Shown here: one piece after another, positions 16,009 through 24,335 of the stretch
How the letters are laid out: the number at the start of each line of letters is the position of its first letter
Position numbering within the stretch: the stretch's first letter is position 1
DNA from: Fibrobacter sp.
GTDB lineage: Bacteria > Fibrobacterota > Fibrobacteria > Fibrobacterales > Fibrobacteraceae
Length of the DNA stretch: 45,063 nt
Reading direction: 5' to 3'
Assembly: GCA_017959225.1 (NCBI GenBank)
Contig: JAGDBD010000002.1
Coordinates: 1 to 45,063 of the forward strand
The notes under the pieces: generated by a model
Told to the model about the DNA's origin: nothing
The model's database searches: none
The model's input: the letters and a program-made list of their open reading frames with translations, nothing else
Made by a program: the position numbers and the translations under genes

Positions 16009-18729
16009 CTATAGACCGAGGAAAGACTTCAATTCTTGCACGTTATGGGCCACTTCATGCTTTCCGCCCCACAGGCGCGTAAAGCTTTTGCCATAGGCTT
16101 CGTGGATTAAACGGTTATCGAAGAACAAAGCCGTTCCCGTATCGGATTCACTGCGAATTAGCCGCCCCAAACCTTGGCGCAATTCGAGTAAAGCCTCCGG
16201 AATATAAAGGTTCTTAAATGAATTCTCGTTTTTTTCCTTCATTTTGTCGGCAAGGCTTGCAATCAAAGGATCTGCCGGATTCGGGAACGGGAGCTTTGGA
16301 ATCACCAAAAGTTCCAGAGCGTCATCTGGCAAATCGATGCCTTCCCAAAATACCTGACAGCCTAACAAGCAAGCTTCGCGTTTTTTGCGGAACATTTCTA
16401 CAAGGCTATCCATGCCCCCGTCCAAATGCTGGCAAAGAAGGAGTTTGTCCTTTTCTGCAAAACGGGGAGCTAGGGCATTGTGCACCTTGTTCATGCTCAT
16501 GATGCTCGTAAAAAGCACAAGAGCGTTTTTCTTGTTTTCCGGTAAAATTTCTGCAAGAGTTTCGTCCAAAGCCTTCTGGAAATCGGGAGAACTGGGCTTC
16601 GGCAAAAAGTCTGCGATGATGATTCGACGCTTGGCGTTCACATCGAAAGCCGAAGGGTAAGACCGTACAAATGGAGTCTTCGCCTTAGACAAATTCGGGT
16701 TCAGCATACCCATGCGCTGTTCAAAATAATCAAAGGATCCCTGCAACGAAAGAGTTGCCGACGTAAACGTTGCGCTCTTGATCCACGGATAGAATTTTTC
16801 GGACCAGTTGTTCCCCGGGACCAGTGGAAGCGCTCGAAGGATTGCCGTATGCGGGTTACCCGGTTCTTCCATGTAAAACACCCAGTCTTCCTTATCGGCC
16901 TGCGTAATGAATCCGAAGTCTTCGGCAAAGCGTCCCATTTCCATTGCAACGCCATCGAGATTGCGGGACATCAGCACGAACTGCGGATTTTCGCGGAGCT
17001 TCGAAGAAATATCTTCTGATATGGATTTAACCGCGGTACAAGCAACGAGAACCGGGCGAGGATCCGTATCATATTCCGCATAAATTCCCTTTGCAAAACG
17101 GAAGCCGTCCGGTTTATGCTTAAACACCTTTTTACCGAGCTTCAAGAAGAATCGGTGCAAGGATTTTTCACATTCCAGAGTCGCTTCGCGAAGCTTTCCG
17201 CAAGCGTCGAGTAAAGCCGCATCTGCGTTGGCTTTGGAAAGTTGCGTTTCCATTTCTGCAACAAGACCTTTATCTTGAGCCTTGGGATGCACAAGGATCT
17301 TCGTAATGTTTCGCAGACGGAAGAACCTCACCATTTTTCCAAAGGTCATATGGCTCATGGTCGGCAATCGATGCGCTTCATCAAAAACGATATGATCGTA
17401 CGTCGGAAGCAGCGCAAAATCCAATGCCAAATCCGAAAGGAACAGCGAATGATTGATAAAAAGCAAGTTCGCCTTGGCCGCCTGACGGCGGGCATTCAAA
17501 CCGAAACACTTTTCGTAATAAGGGCATTTTTCGCCGAGGCTCGTCGAAGCATCGCTTGAAAATTTATTCCACAGCAAACGGTTTCTCGACAGATTGAATC
17601 CGGTATTTTCGCTGCCTTCACCTGTTCGCGTATGTTCGATCCACGGAAGTAACGTCATGAAGGTTTCACGTTCATCCGGTGCAAGGAGCACGTCCGGAGA
17701 CTTCAAATGTTCTTCGAATTTGCGAAGGCAAATGTAATTGCCGCGACCCTTCAGCACCACCGGTGAAACGCGGTTTCCAAAAAGCGGAGCGATAGCCGGA
17801 AAATCGTGGTGGCAAAGCTGTTCTTCGAGAGTGCGCGTGGCAGTGCTGATCACAACCCGTTCCCCGGATGCGGCTTTGATAGCTGCCGGGACAAGGTAAG
17901 CAAAGGTCTTTCCCATGCCGGTGCCCGCTTCAAGAAGGGAAATGCCACCCTTGTGCATGTTGCGTTCCACGATTTCTGCATAATCGATCTGGGAATTTCG
18001 CGGCAGATAATTTTCGACAACTTCCGAAAGTTTGCCTCCCTTTTCAAAGAACTCGCTTACACGGGGCAAACGATCTCCCGAAAATTCGGGAGGAGTTACG
18101 CTCTTCGGTTCCAAAGGAGAAAGGCTTTCATGGTCCGGAACGCAGTCATCGAATACGGTTTCCCAAGGAGTGCCTTTTGCAAGGCGGAACAGGTGATGGC
18201 GTACAAAGGAATCCATCTTTTCGATTTCCAAAAGCGCCATCCAAAAAAGCTTGCCACAGGCGTCCGCGTCCGGGAGAGCTCGGTGCGCGCGTTCCCGCGG
18301 AATGTTCAGGTACTTCACCAGAGTTTCCAATTTGTGATTGGGAACGTCCCGGTAAGCGATCCGCGAAAGAATCAACGTGTCGAGCACCAGATTCGAATCG
18401 ATCGAAATGCCGACTTTGGCAAATGTATTCTTCAAAAATTTGGAATCGAAAAGGGCGTTGTGAGCAACCAGGGGATATTCGCCGATGAACTGTCGAATTT
18501 GCCCTGCAACAGTGGCAAAATCCGGGGCGTCCTTCAAATCCGTTTCCGAAATGCCCGTAAGGGATGCAATAAACGGGCGAAGCGTCTGCTTCGGCTTTAT
18601 CAAGAAATCTTTGCTTTCTACAGGTTCGCCATTTTCAAAGCGTTCTAAAGCAACTTCAATAATTTCATCGTGTTCAAAATCAAGCCCGGTTGTCTCCAGG
18701 TCCAAAGCGATGTACACGTTCGGTTTCAT
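16009..18729 (-). CDS. dinG: DinG-family helicase fused to DnaQ-like exonuclease
   Basis: 906 aa. Residues 1-~170 form a DEDDh 3'-5' exonuclease with all acidic residues in place: LDLETTG (D10, E12), AHNALFDSKF (D95) and HRALPDADA (H149, D154). Residues ~230-906 form an XPD/DinG superfamily 2 helicase: Walker A EAGTGMGKT (267-275), DEAH box FDEAHRL, and the C-terminal QGLGRLIRSESDTG arginine-finger motif. Three cysteines lie where the Fe-S cluster would be (NYIC, KCPYYEKC), one fewer than the usual four. This exonuclease-helicase fusion is known from Firmicute-type DinG. Its ATG shares one base with the stop of the Ig-like lipoprotein gene (TGATG). Confidence 0.9.
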   Translation of the reverse strand: MKPNVYIALDLETTGLDFEHDEIIEVALERFENGEPVESKDFLIKPKQTLRPFIASLTGISETDLKDAPDFATVAGQIRQFIGEYPLVAHNALFDSKFLKNTFAKVGISIDSNLVLDTLILSRIAYRDVPNHKLETLVKYLNIPRERAHRALPDADACGKLFWMALLEIEKMDSFVRHHLFRLAKGTPWETVFDDCVPDHESLSPLEPKSVTPPEFSGDRLPRVSEFFEKGGKLSEVVENYLPRNSQIDYAEIVERNMHKGGISLLEAGTGMGKTFAYLVPAAIKAASGERVVISTATRTLEEQLCHHDFPAIAPLFGNRVSPVVLKGRGNYICLRKFEEHLKSPDVLLAPDERETFMTLLPWIEHTRTGEGSENTGFNLSRNRLLWNKFSSDASTSLGEKCPYYEKCFGLNARRQAAKANLLFINHSLFLSDLALDFALLPTYDHIVFDEAHRLPTMSHMTFGKMVRFFRLRNITKILVHPKAQDKGLVAEMETQLSKANADAALLDACGKLREATLECEKSLHRFFLKLGKKVFKHKPDGFRFAKGIYAEYDTDPRPVLVACTAVKSISEDISSKLRENPQFVLMSRNLDGVAMEMGRFAEDFGFITQADKEDWVFYMEEPGNPHTAILRALPLVPGNNWSEKFYPWIKSATFTSATLSLQGSFDYFEQRMGMLNPNLSKAKTPFVRSYPSAFDVNAKRRIIIADFLPKPSSPDFQKALDETLAEILPENKKNALVLFTSIMSMNKVHNALAPRFAEKDKLLLCQHLDGGMDSLVEMFRKKREACLLGCQVFWEGIDLPDDALELLVIPKLPFPNPADPLIASLADKMKEKNENSFKNLYIPEALLELRQGLGRLIRSESDTGTALFFDNRLIHEAYGKSFTRLWGGKHEVAHNVQELKSFLGL

Positions 18730-20507
18730 CAGAGTCCTTCCAAATCAGCATTCAACACATTGGCACCACGCTCAATGACAAGCGTATCTGCAAGTGCGCG
18801 CCACGGCATGCCATGTTCAAAATGGAACAACTTGCCCGCATAGGGAACATCCAAGGAATCCTTGGTACGGAAATATTCCATCAGGTATTTTCCTTGCGTC
18901 AAATCGTCCATCTGGAAATTTCCACTTGCAGAACAAGTGACCGTGGTAAATTTATCCGAATCCGCTTTTCGAATGCGCACCCGCGTATCCGTCGAGCCTC
19001 CCGGAATTTTTCCCGAAAGCGACGCCAACTGAAGCTTCGGGACAGTTTCAAACTTGACCCAGGTACGGGTTTTCATCGTTACAATGGTATCGCGTTTTCC
19101 CGTCACGCTATCCGCCGAAGAAAGCGTCGAATCCGCATAACGTTCCAAAAGTTCCACTTTGGCATCGGTCAAAAAGAATTCATTTCCGTACACAGCAAAA
19201 CGAACCGGATCCGTTTTCAAAATATTCACCGGGAGCGTATCCTGATTCTGCACAAGAATCAAAACGCGGCGCAAGGAATCCAAAATGGAATCCGCCAAAG
19301 GCTTGTCATAAGTCACCCAGATCGAATCCTTTGGAAAAACATTTTTTGCATTGGTCGAAGGGACCGTTGAAACCATCTTCGTCGGAAGGGTATCGCCTTT
19401 CTGTTCCGTCCAATCCACCGAAAGAGAAGCGAGACGCGGATCCAACAAACGCCCCACAGAATCCCTGCCGTAAGCGCAACGGAACGTATAAGAAGAATCC
19501 GCATTGGCAAGAGAATCGAAAACATACTGCATATCATTGCTGCGAGGCGCACGGAAAATCCACGTAGGACGAATCCGAGTTGAATCTGCTGTCAGCAAAA
19601 CGCAGTTGTCTTTATCTAAAAGCGTACTGTCGATCAAAAGGTTCTTCGAAAATTTAGCCGTAAGCGCATTCTTACCGACCTGGGTGATGGATTCAAGCGA
19701 CACGGGCGTCGTATCCTGATCCGCAAGCGGAATCCAAATAGCTTCCGAATATTCCGGCGTCAAAAGCAAGTCCGCAGTGGCCACACCGGCAAGTTCCGCC
19801 GAAGTTTCAATTTTCTGGTTTCCGTTCACATCCACAAAGGCCACGACCCGGTAATGCCCCGCTTTTAACCCTGCCAAATGGAATCTTCCAAGGCTATCGG
19901 TCTGCGTCGAAAAGAGAGGCTGTTCCTTGGTGAGCTTCGGAATGGAATCCGCTTCCGCCGTCTGTGTAGAATCGCGGTACTTCTCCAGATAATGGTGGGA
20001 CGCACGCTCCGAAGCGCCGACCAAAAAGAGTCCAATGGTCGGAAGTTGCTTCTTTTGTAACATCGCTGTCGAAACCATCACCTGTCCCTTCACCGAAAGG
20101 GAATCAATGACCGGACCGGTGGAAAAAGTCAAGCGGAACGGATCTGTAATCGCATTGCCGCGCAAATCCTTTAAACCGCTTGCAATCGTCACCGTATAAG
20201 TCGTATTCGAATCCAAACGGGCCTTCGACGTCACAAAGAGTTCGTCTCCATCGACTTCGAATTTGAGTTTCTTTTCGAGAGGCGGCGAAATCATGACCGC
20301 ACTCCGCGGCACGCTCGTCGCAATCCACTCGTCAAACTGCAAGTGAATGTTTAATTCCAAAGGCATATCCGTCGAATTCGGCGCCGGGTAAACTCCGGCA
20401 ACCCGGGGCGGGTACTTGTCTTCCGGTCCGCCGCCAGGAGCTACAGACGTAGCGCAGTTCCACAGAACAAACGCAAACAAAACAAAAGCAAGACCCCGGA
20501 GCTTCAT
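18729..20507 (-). CDS. Ig-like (SbsA/Big_5) domain lipoprotein
   Basis: 592 aa. Lipobox LWNC with Cys18, followed by the sequence TSVAPGGGPEDKYPPRV and a Big_5-type Ig domain (PAPNSTDMPLELNIHLQFDEW ... LKDLRGNAITDPFRLTFSTG). This matches the N-terminal pattern of a widespread Bacteroidetes lipoprotein family (C-GGP.D.-PP opening). Then comes a carboxypeptidase-regulatory-like stretch (LAGLKAGHYRVVAFVDVNGNQ) and further beta-rich repeats. Outer-membrane or periplasmic location is inferred; the role is unknown. It lies 6 nt after lepB and overlaps dinG by one base, so all are co-transcribed, which is an unusual mix of envelope and DNA-repair genes. Confidence 0.8.
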   Translation of the reverse strand: MKLRGLAFVLFAFVLWNCATSVAPGGGPEDKYPPRVAGVYPAPNSTDMPLELNIHLQFDEWIATSVPRSAVMISPPLEKKLKFEVDGDELFVTSKARLDSNTTYTVTIASGLKDLRGNAITDPFRLTFSTGPVIDSLSVKGQVMVSTAMLQKKQLPTIGLFLVGASERASHHYLEKYRDSTQTAEADSIPKLTKEQPLFSTQTDSLGRFHLAGLKAGHYRVVAFVDVNGNQKIETSAELAGVATADLLLTPEYSEAIWIPLADQDTTPVSLESITQVGKNALTAKFSKNLLIDSTLLDKDNCVLLTADSTRIRPTWIFRAPRSNDMQYVFDSLANADSSYTFRCAYGRDSVGRLLDPRLASLSVDWTEQKGDTLPTKMVSTVPSTNAKNVFPKDSIWVTYDKPLADSILDSLRRVLILVQNQDTLPVNILKTDPVRFAVYGNEFFLTDAKVELLERYADSTLSSADSVTGKRDTIVTMKTRTWVKFETVPKLQLASLSGKIPGGSTDTRVRIRKADSDKFTTVTCSASGNFQMDDLTQGKYLMEYFRTKDSLDVPYAGKLFHFEHGMPWRALADTLVIERGANVLNADLEGL

Positions 20508-20513
20508 CTTCGA

Positions 20514-21794
20514 CTATTCCCCAATCATGTGAATAATCTTACCGATTCGCGTCCAGCGAATCTGGAACGGAATTTTGAACCAGCTAAAGGGATTTCCGAA
20601 AGAGAAACTTCCATCGGAATTGTCAAAAGAGAAGTACACCACAAAAGCCTTCGCCTTGATATTCCTTTTCGACACAAAGCCCCAGTAACGGCTGTCCGCA
20701 GAATTGTCGCGGTTATCGCCCATCATAAAATACACCGGATACTTGACTTCGTACTGGGTCACTTTTTCGCCGTCCACCAAGATGTTCGCTTCCAAGCGGA
20801 GCGTCGAATCCAAAGACACGTTGTAAGCCAGATCCCCCAGCTGGGATCCTTCAAAATAATCGTAACTCACCGGGCGAGTCTTTCCAGGATAATGGCCGTT
20901 CGGATTATAGCGGGGCAAAAATCCCGTGCGAGAAAGCTGTTTAAACATGGCGAACTTGGCCGGACCTTCGATAGTATCACCCTGGCGAAGTCCCACTCCC
21001 ATGATCTGCCCCTGAGACATCACCGCATTCAGCAAAAGCCCCCGGTCATTTTCCACGGGAACACGGAATTTTTCAAACAGATAATCGTCAGCGTTTACGG
21101 AATCCTTGTAAAGATTCAATTCCAGTTCTACTTTCTTCTCCGGATTTTCCTGCATCATCAAGGAACGTATCCACCAGAGTCTCGGAAGCGAAAGCGACGT
21201 CAGGTCAATTTTTTCACCGGGAACAGGAACATGGATTTTTTCAAGGGAATCGCGGGCCACTCCGGAGCGGAAATAAGCCGTATACTTTCCTTTGCCTGGA
21301 ATCGGATTTTTAACACCGTTCTGGGAAAGCACGCCACTGCTGACTTCAATCGTATCCCCTGAAACCGCAACACAGCGTTTAATAAAATCCTTGGGGCCGT
21401 CGGCAAAGTGCACCAAATGCGGATTCCCCGGAATGGGTTTTGAATCCCAGTAGAAATTTCCAAACATTAAAGCATCGGCCAAATGCGTATAACGCTTGTA
21501 ATCGTAATCCGGGTAGGCAGGCTCTCCCGGGTAACGGAAAATAACCACATCGCCAACCTTGGGATCGGTAAACCCAGGGAATTTGGAATGCGTAAATGGC
21601 ACCGGAGAGCCATAGGTAAACTTGAGCCCCAAAATAAAATCACCCGTAAGCAGCGTATCTTCCATGGATCCGCTGGGAATCTGGAAAGCCTGAATCACAT
21701 ACTGGATTACAATCAGAGCACACGCAATCGGAATAATGACTTCTCGAAGCGCCGCCTTGACCACACCGGGAACAGAAAATTTTTTCGTATCCAT
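20514..21794 (-). CDS. lepB: Signal peptidase I
   Basis: 426 aa, longer than most type I signal peptidases because of an insert between the Lys and GDNRD boxes. One N-terminal membrane segment (about 14-35), catalytic Ser in IPSGSMEDTLL (S43), catalytic Lys in FIKRCVAVSGD (K139), and the MMGDNRDNSADSRYWGFV box near the C-terminus. It cleaves signal peptides of exported proteins on the outer face of the inner membrane. ATG at 21794 is chosen because the TTG 12 nt upstream falls inside the predicted -10. First gene of a unit with the Ig-like lipoprotein, dinG and the XPB-like gene. Confidence 0.93.
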   Translation of the reverse strand: MDTKKFSVPGVVKAALREVIIPIACALIVIQYVIQAFQIPSGSMEDTLLTGDFILGLKFTYGSPVPFTHSKFPGFTDPKVGDVVIFRYPGEPAYPDYDYKRYTHLADALMFGNFYWDSKPIPGNPHLVHFADGPKDFIKRCVAVSGDTIEVSSGVLSQNGVKNPIPGKGKYTAYFRSGVARDSLEKIHVPVPGEKIDLTSLSLPRLWWIRSLMMQENPEKKVELELNLYKDSVNADDYLFEKFRVPVENDRGLLLNAVMSQGQIMGVGLRQGDTIEGPAKFAMFKQLSRTGFLPRYNPNGHYPGKTRPVSYDYFEGSQLGDLAYNVSLDSTLRLEANILVDGEKVTQYEVKYPVYFMMGDNRDNSADSRYWGFVSKRNIKAKAFVVYFSFDNSDGSFSFGNPFSWFKIPFQIRWTRIGKIIHMIGE

Positions 21795-21804
21795 ATTGCA
21801 GAGC

Positions 21805-21832
21805 AAATTAGAAAATCTATCCGGCTGTAAAA
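21805..21832 (-). promoter_or_regulatory. Putative promoter of lepB, very short leader
   Basis: Minus strand -10 TAATTT (21805-21810) with TTTTAC 16 bp upstream (21827-21832; TTTACA at 15 bp). The predicted start near 21798 leaves a leader of about 3 nt and no Shine-Dalgarno. Confidence 0.4.
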
Positions 21833-21890
21833 TTCTCCCCTTTGTCCAAAAAGCCCATTTTCACCTAGGCATTTTTCTATTTTTTCAAAT

Positions 21891-23012
21891 ATGATAGAAT
21901 TGTTTCAACAATACCAAGCTCTGATTCTTCTTTGCGGCATCGCATTTGTTTCGTTGTACGCATGCCGTTACATCTGCCTTCCCATCTTCAAAAAAGTGGC
22001 AAAGCGCAGCAAGGGAAAGTTTGACGACCTGCTCGTGGAACACCGTGCCATTGAACGCTTTGCCCATATTGTCCCGGCAGTTATCCTTTATCGCGGACTC
22101 CCTGCCGTTCTCTCGGATTCCCCGGACCTTTTCCAAGTTCTGTTTACACTGAACAACGTTTATTTTATCGTCGTCGGATTCCTCGTTTACGATTCATGCC
22201 TTCGCGCCCTTGCCGACTCCATTCTTTTGAACCCGAAAAAGCAAGGCCTGCCGATTCAGGGCGTGCGTCAAGCCGGGCTTCTCCTCGGCTTTTTGATCTG
22301 CACGATTCTTGTCATTTCGCAGATTACAAACAAGAGCCCGGTGATTTTACTTTCCGGTTTAGGCGCTCTCGCCGCTGTATTCATGTTGGTCTTTAAAGAT
22401 TCCATTCTCGGCTTTGCCGCAGGCGTTCAAATTGCACTGCTTGATCTTGTGCGCACAGGAGACTGGATCGAAATTCCCAAGGAAAACGTCAACGGCACAG
22501 TGGACTACGTTTCCCTAACAAGCATCCGCATTCAAAACTGGGACAACACCACGAGCGTTCTCCCCGCATACACAATCGTTTCGACCACATTCAAAAACTG
22601 GCGTCACATGCAAGATTCCGGACGCCGCTGCTTGCAACGCAGCATTCTCATCGACAGCCGAGCGTTCGGTTACCTGACAGACGAACAAATCGCGGCCCTC
22701 AAAGCCGACAAAACGGTCCTTGCCATGCTCGGGTCTAAAATCGAAAAAATTTCGGAAAAAGATCAGCCCATCAACATGCAACTTTTCCGCGAATTTGCAA
22801 CGATCTATATCCGCTCCCTCGACAAAGTCGATCCGCAAATGACGCATTTTGTGCGCGAACAGAATTCTACCGGATTCGGCATCCCCTTAGAAATCTACCT
22901 GTTCACCACGGAAACTTCCTGGGCAAACTTCGAAAATTTCGGTTCCGACATCGTGGACTATTTAATGGCAAAGCTCCCGCTTTTCGGACTGAAAGTCTAC
23001 CAAAGATCCTAA
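21891..23012 (+). CDS. MscS-family mechanosensitive channel (YbdG type)
   Basis: 373 aa. Four to five membrane segments lead into the MscS pore and beta domains. Long stretches follow the E. coli YbdG pattern: VILLSGLGALAAVFMLVFKDSILGFAAGVQ, then GDWIEIP, VDYVSLTSIRIQNWDNT, PAYTIVSTTFKNW, and the late GFGIPLEIYLFT. Channels of this family open under membrane tension and release solutes on osmotic downshock. No Shine-Dalgarno precedes the ATG (TATTTT lies 7 nt upstream). Transcribed divergently from lepB and ended by the terminator at 23036-23062. Confidence 0.9.
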   Translation: MIELFQQYQALILLCGIAFVSLYACRYICLPIFKKVAKRSKGKFDDLLVEHRAIERFAHIVPAVILYRGLPAVLSDSPDLFQVLFTLNNVYFIVVGFLVYDSCLRALADSILLNPKKQGLPIQGVRQAGLLLGFLICTILVISQITNKSPVILLSGLGALAAVFMLVFKDSILGFAAGVQIALLDLVRTGDWIEIPKENVNGTVDYVSLTSIRIQNWDNTTSVLPAYTIVSTTFKNWRHMQDSGRRCLQRSILIDSRAFGYLTDEQIAALKADKTVLAMLGSKIEKISEKDQPINMQLFREFATIYIRSLDKVDPQMTHFVREQNSTGFGIPLEIYLFTTETSWANFENFGSDIVDYLMAKLPLFGLKVYQRS

Positions 23013-23035
23013 AGCTTTCCATTGGATTTTAACAG

Positions 23036-23062
23036 AAAAAGCCGGCTTTCGCCGGCTTTTTT
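23036..23062. terminator. Bidirectional terminator between mscS and the 6S-like RNA
   Basis: GCCGGC (23041-23046), loop TTTC (GAAA on the minus strand), GCCGGC (23051-23056), with A and T runs on both sides. It serves mscS on plus and the structured RNA on minus. Confidence 0.92.
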
Positions 23063-23073
23063 CATAAAAATTT

Positions 23074-23234
23074 GGCATCCTATCGGGTTCTATACGCTCG
23101 AAGCTACTCTTGTAAAAAGATAGCCCACCTTCCTTTGCAGTTTTTCAGGGTCAGGTGACCGGGCATAAACATTCAAGAAAGAGTTCGGAGCTGATTGAAT
23201 CTTGTTAGATCGGGCATAACTACCGATGGATGCC
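23074..23234 (-). ncRNA. ssrS: Structured RNA, probable 6S RNA
   Basis: A 161-nt minus-strand RNA defined by a promoter and a long closing stem. Its 5' end GGCATCCATCGG pairs with the 3' end CCGAT-A-GGATGCC (12 bp, one bulged A). Inside, a large asymmetric bubble (about 31 nt on the 5' side, 9 nt on the 3' side) is followed by a stem GCT(C)CGAA with TTCGAGC, a CTCTT/AAGAG stem, and a terminal CACCT/AGGTG stem. This rod with a central bubble is the architecture of 6S RNA, which binds the RNA polymerase holoenzyme. It lies just downstream of zapA, a well-known neighbour of 6S genes. The 3' end is followed by AAATTTTT. Identity rests on structure and synteny; no covariance model was run. Confidence 0.6.
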
Positions 23235-23241
23235 TATCTAT

Positions 23242-23270
23242 AATATAGCTTGGAATTAAAAATAGTACAA
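23242..23270 (-). promoter_or_regulatory. Promoter of the 6S-like RNA
   Basis: Minus strand -35 TTGTAC (23265-23270), 17-bp spacer, -10 TATATT (23242-23247). Seven nt separate the -10 from the first G of the closing stem, which fixes the RNA 5' end at 23234. Confidence 0.7.
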
Positions 23271-23302
23271 TGCTTTCTTGTCTTTTTCTTTCCAAACTTT
23301 TG

Positions 23303-23644
23303 TCATTTCTTTGTCACGTCGGACGGGGAATCCATTTTGGCAAGTTCATCTTCCAGCATGCTAGCAAGTACACCTGATACTTTTTGACTTTCCAGATAAA
23401 ATTCCTTATACCTGGCATGACGGCGTTTCATATCGAAAAGTTCCGATGTGATGTCCATCGCCATCAGTAACAGCTGCTTTCGCATATCCATGCGGGCATC
23501 CGAGCTCACATAAGCCTGCACTTTTTTCGTCACGTAAGCGACGATCGCAGAAAGTTCAGCATCGGTAAGGTCTGTCTGGATCTGGAACCGGTCCGTGCCA
23601 ATTTCGACCCGAGCTGTATGCAAGGCGGATTCTTGTGCGTCCAT
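23303..23644 (-). CDS. zapA: Cell division protein ZapA
   Basis: 113 aa. The core fits ZapA: an N-terminal beta hairpin (TARVEIGTDRFQIQTDLTDAEL), then a helix with VAYVTKKVQAYVSSD and the segment RKQLLLMAMDITSELFDMKRRH, and a C-terminal coiled coil. ZapA bundles FtsZ filaments at the Z-ring. ATG at 23644 is preferred because GAGG lies 5 nt before it; an in-frame ATG at 23659 would add five residues. It lies 57 nt after a ZapB-like gene and in front of the 6S-like RNA, the arrangement expected for zapA. Confidence 0.82.
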   Translation of the reverse strand: MDAQESALHTARVEIGTDRFQIQTDLTDAELSAIVAYVTKKVQAYVSSDARMDMRKQLLLMAMDITSELFDMKRRHARYKEFYLESQKVSGVLASMLEDELAKMDSPSDVTKK

Positions 23645-23701
23645 CGTTACCTCATTCATCCTTCATTCCGATGCCAAACGAATCGGTGGCTGCGAACCAC
23701 C

Positions 23702-24280
23702 TCAGGCGAAAAAATCGGTCTGGGCAGACTCCTCACGGCTGGGCTCGTCCTGGTTCACATTTTCGTCAGCGCCTTCCTGGGATTCTTCTGCCGGAGTGGA
23801 AACCGCAAGGTCCGTGCCGAGTTCATTTTCAATCGTAGAAAGAAGGTTCTGGAATTTGTCCTGGGCATCCTGGATTTCTGCATCCTGTTCGCTCACAACC
23901 TTGTCCATTTCTTCGATTTTTGCATCCTTTTCAGCGACTTCGGCCTTGAGGGTTTCAATTTCCACGTCCCGTTCCTGAATTTTTGCGTTCAGGGATTCGA
24001 CGTTTGCAAGAGCGCTGTCGATCGCCGTTTGCTTTTCCGAAAGCTGATTCTGGAAATCCGCACGAGCGTTTTCAAGTTCCGAATTCTTCGCTGCGATTTC
24101 GCCACGGAGAGATTCAATTTCAGAAGACTTGTTCGTCACTTCGGCCTGCAACGCTTCCAATTCAGCGCTCTTTTCTGCGGCTTTCTGTTCAGCAGCAGCT
24201 TTTTCGGCTTTCACACGACGAAGTGCGTCGAGCATCGACTGGATTTTTTGGGAGAGTGCGTCCAAATTTTCAAGATTCAT
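23702..24280 (-). CDS. ZapB-like coiled-coil protein
   Basis: 192 aa. Residues 1-~150 are one continuous coiled coil rich in Glu, Ala and Lys (repeats such as AEKSAELEALQAEV, IESLRGEIAAKNSELENA). The N-terminus MNLENLDALSQKIQSMLDAL resembles that of ZapB. The last ~35 residues are acidic and probably disordered. ZapB proper is about 80 aa, so this would be a long form. Its place directly before zapA supports a Z-ring role; coiled coils are weak evidence on their own. GGAG lies about 10 nt before the ATG. Confidence 0.55.
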   Translation of the reverse strand: MNLENLDALSQKIQSMLDALRRVKAEKAAAEQKAAEKSAELEALQAEVTNKSSEIESLRGEIAAKNSELENARADFQNQLSEKQTAIDSALANVESLNAKIQERDVEIETLKAEVAEKDAKIEEMDKVVSEQDAEIQDAQDKFQNLLSTIENELGTDLAVSTPAEESQEGADENVNQDEPSREESAQTDFFA

Positions 24281-24335
24281 AGTTCAAAGCTCCTTCCTTA
24301 TCAGGAAATATACAAAGTTAAAGGGTTCGCAGTCA

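Noticed and set aside
23074..23234. SRP (4.5S) RNA as identity of the structured RNA
   Set aside because: GGTCAGG occurs on the plus strand, but the GGAA loop and the paired A-rich bulge of SRP domain IV are absent, and promoter and U-rich end are on minus.
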